From the NCBI GenBank assembly GCA_030452775.1, contig JAKDLQ010000015.1, forward strand, positions 1-17,435: a stretch of 17,435 nucleotides of DNA. The letters run 5' to 3'. Below are positions 14,709 to 17,435 of the stretch, piece by piece. The notes beneath the pieces are model-generated. The model had not been told where the DNA came from and did not search any database. It worked only from the letters and a program-made list of their open reading frames with translations. Made by a program: the position numbers and the translations under genes. Source of the DNA: Micrococcales bacterium (GTDB lineage: Bacteria; Actinomycetota; Actinomycetes; Actinomycetales; Dermatophilaceae). Positions within the stretch are counted from its first letter, which is position 1; each line of letters begins with the position of its first letter.

Positions 14709-14811
14709 ATCACCTTGCTTCCCCCTGTCGTCGGCAGGCCATCCAGGCGTGCGAGACCGACCGAGCTGGATCGCCCGAGCCGGCCCGGCGGCATACGTCG
14801 ATGGAGCGCTC

Positions 14812-15933
14812 TCAGCGGCCGATGTCGGATGACCAGCCGACGACATCCTGGGGGCGGCGCGCGCTCTCGCCGATGTAGCGCGACGAGGGCCGGATGAGGC
14901 GGCCGGTGCGCTTCTGCTCGAGGATGTGCGCCGACCACCCGGCCGCGCGCGCACACGTGAACATCGGGGTGAACATCGAGGGCGGCACCTGGGCGAAGTC
15001 GAGGATCACCGCGGCCCAGAACTCGACGTTGGTGGCGAGGACCCGATCCGGACGGCGTGCGTGCAGCTCGTCGAGTGCGGCCTTCTCGAGCGCGGCCGCG
15101 GCCTCGTAGCGCGGCGCCCCGAGGCGTTCGCACGCGGTCCGCAGGACCCGGGCCCGCGGGTCCTCGGCCCGATAGACGCGGTGGCCGAAGCCCATGAGGC
15201 GCTCGCCCCGGTCGAGCACGTCCTTGACGTATGCCGTCGCGTCGCCGAGCTCTTCGACGCCGTCGAGCATGTGCAGGACACGTGAGGGCGCGCCCCCGTG
15301 GAGCGGGCCTGACATCGCGCCGACCGCCCCCGAGAGCGCCGCGGCGACGTCGGCGCCGGTCGAGGTGATGACGCGCGCGGTGAACGTCGAGGCGTTCATC
15401 CCGTGTTCGGCGGCCGAGACCCAGTAGGCGTCGACGGCCTCGACGTGCTTGGGGTCGGGCTCGCCGCGCCAGCGGATCATGAAGCGTTCGGTGATCGTGT
15501 CGGCCTTGTCGACCTCGGACTGCGGCACCATCGGCTTGTCCAGGCCCCGGGCGGACTGCCCGACGAACGACAGGGCCATCACGGCGGCTCGGGCGAGGTT
15601 GTCGCGCACCTCGTCGGCGTCGATGTCGAGGGTGGGACGGAATCCCCACACCGGCGCGAGCATGGCGAGTGCGGACTGGACATCGACGCGCACGTCGCCG
15701 GTGTGGACCGGGAGGGGGTAGGGCTCGGCGGGTGGCAGGCCGGGGTTGAACGCGTTGTCGACGAGCAGGCCCCACACGTTGCCGAAGCTGACGTGCCCGG
15801 CGAGGTCGTTGATGTCGACCCCGCGATAGCGCAGTGCGCCGCCGGCCTTGTCGGGCTCGGCGATGGTGGATTCGAAGGCGATGACTCCCTCGAGCCCGGG
15901 CTTGAAGTCAGGGTCAGCGGTCTGTTGCGTCAT
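14812..15933 (-). CDS. citA: Citrate synthase 2 / citrate synthase-family enzyme
   Basis: A 373-residue enzyme with the same length as I recall for M. tuberculosis CitA (Rv0889c). It would condense acetyl-CoA (or propionyl-CoA) with oxaloacetate. Catalytic residues are His212 in GPLHGGAP, His251 in MGFGHRVYR and Asp312 in ILDFAQVPPSMFTP; AAEHGMNAS (175-183) and the C-terminal RPSSRYIGESARRPQDV (348-364) are also typical. The start is ATG 15933 with AAGGA about 5 nt upstream; the frame continues upstream without further conserved sequence. The neighbours give no methylcitrate-cycle genes, so citrate rather than 2-methylcitrate synthase is the simpler reading. The gene stands alone between the toxin-antitoxin pair and a hypothetical gene. 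Confidence 0.94.
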   Translation of the reverse strand: MTQQTADPDFKPGLEGVIAFESTIAEPDKAGGALRYRGVDINDLAGHVSFGNVWGLLVDNAFNPGLPPAEPYPLPVHTGDVRVDVQSALAMLAPVWGFRPTLDIDADEVRDNLARAAVMALSFVGQSARGLDKPMVPQSEVDKADTITERFMIRWRGEPDPKHVEAVDAYWVSAAEHGMNASTFTARVITSTGADVAAALSGAVGAMSGPLHGGAPSRVLHMLDGVEELGDATAYVKDVLDRGERLMGFGHRVYRAEDPRARVLRTACERLGAPRYEAAAALEKAALDELHARRPDRVLATNVEFWAAVILDFAQVPPSMFTPMFTCARAAGWSAHILEQKRTGRLIRPSSRYIGESARRPQDVVGWSSDIGR

Positions 15934-16023
15934 CAGGATCCTTGTCGTCGGGTGGTGACCCACGGCGTCGTGATCCGCGAGTTCGGTCCAGGAGTCATTG
16001 TGCACGAGCCGGGTCGGCGTCTG

Positions 16024-16115
16024 CTACGGACGACCGTTGGTCGACCATGGCCGGAGACCGCGTGCGCGGACGGGGGCTCAGCCGGCGCCAGTTGGCGAGA
16101 AACGGTCGTCCGTGG
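16024..16115. repeat. 92-bp element bounded by 13-bp perfect inverted repeats
   Basis: ACGGACGACCGTT (16026-16038) and AACGGTCGTCCGT (16101-16113) are exactly complementary, and the stem extends by one G-T and one C-G pair on the outside. The 62-nt interior contains a smaller hairpin (CCGC 16058-16061, GCGG 16066-16069). It sits between the stop of the 134-residue gene and the start of citA, both on the minus strand. It could be a terminator-attenuator, a structured leader of citA, or a tiny mobile-element relic. Confidence 0.7.
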
Positions 16116-16128
16116 GACCGTCACGCGA

Positions 16129-16533
16129 TCAGTTGATGGCGTCCGGCTTGCCGCGGCGCAGAGCCGACGTGGTCGCGTCCCTGACCCGCTCCTTGGGCGG
16201 GAGGGGGTCATCGGGACGAATCCGACGGGTCAGGTCGGCGCCGCGGAGCAGGGCGCCGAGCTCGACGTCGGTCGGTGGATGCACGGTGATGGCCGTATCG
16301 CCGGTGAAGACGATCCACAGCGACTGATCGCCTCGATAGACCTTGAGGATGCTGCCCTCGGAGAGGGTCCGCGCGTGAGCGAGAGCGGACTTGCGAGCCC
16401 GCTCGCTCGCGATGATCTTGTGGACGGCCTCCTTGGCCGGCTCACGCAACGCCTGGGACGCTACCCAGACCGGCGGACCGTACTTGACGGAGAGCCGCAC
16501 GACCGTGCCGACGAGCCTGGTCCTGCCTGCCAT
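16129..16533 (-). CDS. Conserved-looking hypothetical protein, 134 residues
   Basis: I do not recognise a family. The protein is basic at both ends, with no TM helix or signal peptide. The N-terminal part (MAGRTRLVGTVVRLSVKYG, EPAKEAVHKIIASERARKSA) is amphipathic helix. A small beta-rich middle (GSILKVYRGDQSLWIVFTGD, then TAITVHPPTDVELGALL) is followed by a charged tail (DPLPPKERVRD). The ribosome site GAGGAG lies about 5 nt before the ATG and codon use is typical of the region, so it is probably real. It is divergent from pdxH with 46 nt between the starts, which may reflect shared regulation. The beta-rich middle with conserved-looking Trp/Phe might bind a ligand or membrane; this is speculation. 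Confidence 0.72.
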   Translation of the reverse strand: MAGRTRLVGTVVRLSVKYGPPVWVASQALREPAKEAVHKIIASERARKSALAHARTLSEGSILKVYRGDQSLWIVFTGDTAITVHPPTDVELGALLRGADLTRRIRPDDPLPPKERVRDATTSALRRGKPDAIN

Positions 16534-16567
16534 GGGGACTCCTCACCGATGGGGACGGCCTCAACCC

Positions 16568-16573
16568 TAGTCT
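16568..16573 (+). promoter_or_regulatory. -10 box for leaderless pdxH transcript
   Basis: TAGTCT is followed by GGAGCA and the ATG at 16580, the same TANNNT-N6-start arrangement seen at other starts in the window. GGAG is 2 nt from the ATG, too near to be a normal ribosome site. Confidence 0.5.
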
Positions 16574-16579
16574 GGAGCA

Positions 16580-17251
16580 ATGCAGCGGATCGACTACACC
16601 GGGGACGGGCTGAGCGAGTCCGACCTGCTCGATACTCCCTATGACCAGGTGCGGGCCTGGGTCGATGCGGCCGTCGCCGCGGCTGACGCGCGCGCAGACG
16701 GGTCCGAGCCGACCGCCCTCAGCGTCGCGACGGCCGATACGGACGGCGCCCCCGACGTGCGGACCGTCCTCATGCGCTTCCTCGACGAGCGGGGTCCCGG
16801 GTTCCTCACGAATCTCGAATCGACCAAGAGCCGGCAGTTGGCGGGGAATCCGAAGATCGCCGCGAGCCTCACCTGGCCGGCGCTCTACCGGTCGATCCGC
16901 TTCCGGGGCCAAGCCGAGCTGATCGAGCGGCCCGAGGTGGAGAGCTACTTCCGCACCCGGCCCTACGGCTCACGGTTGTCGGCCTGGGCGTCCGAGCAGT
17001 CCCGGCCGACCCTCGGCCGGGCCGAGCTTGAGGCCCGGTGGGCACAGGCCCGCGAGCGGTTCCCGGAGACCGGCGAGCCCGACGAGGTGCCGGTGCCCGA
17101 CTTCTGGGGCGGTTGGCGGATCGTCTGTGACCAGATCGAGTTCTGGGCGGGCCGGACCAACCGGCTGCATGACCGGATCGTCTTCACCCGGATCGGTGCC
17201 GGCGACCTCGGTCATGCGGCGTCCTGGAGGCAGAGCCGACTCCAGCCCTGA
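16580..17251 (+). CDS. pdxH: Pyridoxamine 5'-phosphate oxidase
   Basis: A 223-residue FMN-dependent enzyme that oxidises pyridoxine/pyridoxamine 5'-phosphate to PLP. Family signatures are RTVLMRFLDERGPGFLTNLES (61-81, FMN binding), STKSRQLAGNPKIAASLTW (81-99), the split-barrel strands RSIRFRGQAE, then YFRTRPYGSRLSAWASEQS (123-141). The C-terminal signature is QIEFWAGRTNRLHDRI (185-200), and it ends RLQP as expected for PdxH (RLxP). The protein is complete. Being near serC, itself a PLP enzyme, may be coincidence. It is divergent from the 134-residue gene, and the DNA after its stop is non-coding and repetitive. Confidence 0.95.
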   Translation: MQRIDYTGDGLSESDLLDTPYDQVRAWVDAAVAAADARADGSEPTALSVATADTDGAPDVRTVLMRFLDERGPGFLTNLESTKSRQLAGNPKIAASLTWPALYRSIRFRGQAELIERPEVESYFRTRPYGSRLSAWASEQSRPTLGRAELEARWAQARERFPETGEPDEVPVPDFWGGWRIVCDQIEFWAGRTNRLHDRIVFTRIGAGDLGHAASWRQSRLQP

Positions 17252-17283
17252 CCGTCGCCGGGTGGCGCGAGACGAGGACCGCC

Positions 17284-17349
17284 TGAGAAGCGTGGGGAGC
17301 CGGTGAGAAGCTGAGAAGCAGAGAAGCTGAGAAGCAGGGAACGAGAAGC
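17284..17349. repeat. Octameric TGAGAAGC tandem repeat
   Basis: Four adjoining units lie at 17304-17335 (TGAGAAGC, TGAGAAGC, AGAGAAGC, TGAGAAGC). Outlying copies are at 17284-17291 and, as CGAGAAGC, at 17342-17349. It starts 33 nt after the pdxH stop. Because 8 is not a multiple of 3 and no gene is evident, it is a non-coding microsatellite-like array. Confidence 0.85.
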
Positions 17350-17372
17350 GGGGCCGGGCGCGGCCCGCCCCG
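17349..17372. terminator. Very GC-rich hairpin downstream of pdxH
   Basis: CGGGGC (17349-17354) pairs with GCCCCG (17367-17372). Inside it GGGC pairs with GCCC around a GCG loop, with one bulged C. The stem is strong but is followed by C-rich sequence rather than a T tract. It could end pdxH transcription in the manner of actinobacterial terminators lacking U-tracts. Confidence 0.4.
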
Positions 17373-17391
17373 CCCCCACCCAAAGTACGAC

Positions 17392-17429
17392 GTTCGGGGT
17401 TGGGCCGCGAAAACGGGGGGGCCCCGAAC
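17392..17429. repeat. Inverted repeat at the right edge
   Basis: GTTCGGGG (17392-17399) and CCCCGAAC (17422-17429) are perfectly complementary across 22 nt that include a run of seven G. It may belong to the 3' end of a neighbouring gene beyond the window or to a dispersed intergenic element; the window ends too soon to tell. Confidence 0.5.
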
Positions 17430-17435
17430 CCACAC

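Noticed and set aside
15934..16005. Longer citrate synthase N-terminus
   Set aside because: The extra residues are not typical of the family, while ATG 15933 has a good ribosome site and gives the expected 373 residues.
17184..17435. Minus-strand frames over the right-end repeats
   Set aside because: Their translations are Ser/Leu/Phe repeats from the octamer array, with no ribosome site or domain.
1..17435. tRNA, rRNA, CRISPR array, transposase or phage genes
   Set aside because: I looked for cloverleaf-like runs, regularly spaced identical repeats and DDE/integrase motifs and saw none. The short repeats present have no CRISPR-like spacers.

Overview
The window is about 17.4 kb of GC-rich actinobacterial DNA. 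It has strong G/C third positions, many GTG starts and the pattern TANNNT-N6-start codon in front of several genes. The neighbourhood (XPB helicase, helicase-C-like partner protein, cspB-type cold shock protein, DUF3027, DUF2530, MarR, serC, second citrate synthase) resembles, from memory, the Mycobacterium tuberculosis Rv0861c-Rv0889c region. The overall look suggests a Micrococcales member, perhaps Intrasporangiaceae; that placement is inference.

Left part (1-7.7 kb). A minus-strand run carries an XPB/Ssl2 DNA helicase, an OmpR-type response regulator and its HAMP/HisKA sensor kinase. A divergent HMG-CoA lyase follows on the plus strand, and then, convergent with it, a 771-residue helicase-associated protein on the minus strand. 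Two copies of a 76-bp near-perfect palindrome lie just beyond the 3' ends of the kinase gene and of the helicase-associated gene.

Middle (7.7-13.7 kb). On the plus strand are an aldose 1-epimerase-like protein with a repetitive Ala/Ser/Thr N-terminal extension, and a two-gene unit of cold shock protein plus DUF3027 protein (1 nt apart). A minus-strand DUF2530 membrane protein sits between this unit and a plus-strand, translationally coupled cassette: MarR regulator, MFS exporter and an overlapping 29-residue single-pass membrane protein. serC (phosphoserine aminotransferase) faces this cassette.

Right part (13.7-17.4 kb). A Phd/YefM antitoxin and PIN toxin pair occupies the serC-citrate synthase gap behind a large inverted repeat and looks like an insertion into an otherwise housekeeping region. 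Then come a 2-methylcitrate/citrate synthase-family gene, an unrecognised 134-residue conserved-looking protein and divergent pdxH. The end is a repeat-rich non-coding tail.

Most genes are housekeeping (DNA repair, leucine/ketone, serine, TCA and vitamin B6 metabolism). No clear new defence or mobile system is visible. The features most worth following are the hairpin repeat family, the MFS-associated micro-protein, the cold-shock/DUF3027 pair with a possible zinc site, the toxin-antitoxin operator, and the recurrence of short tandem duplications at 3'-3' gene junctions.
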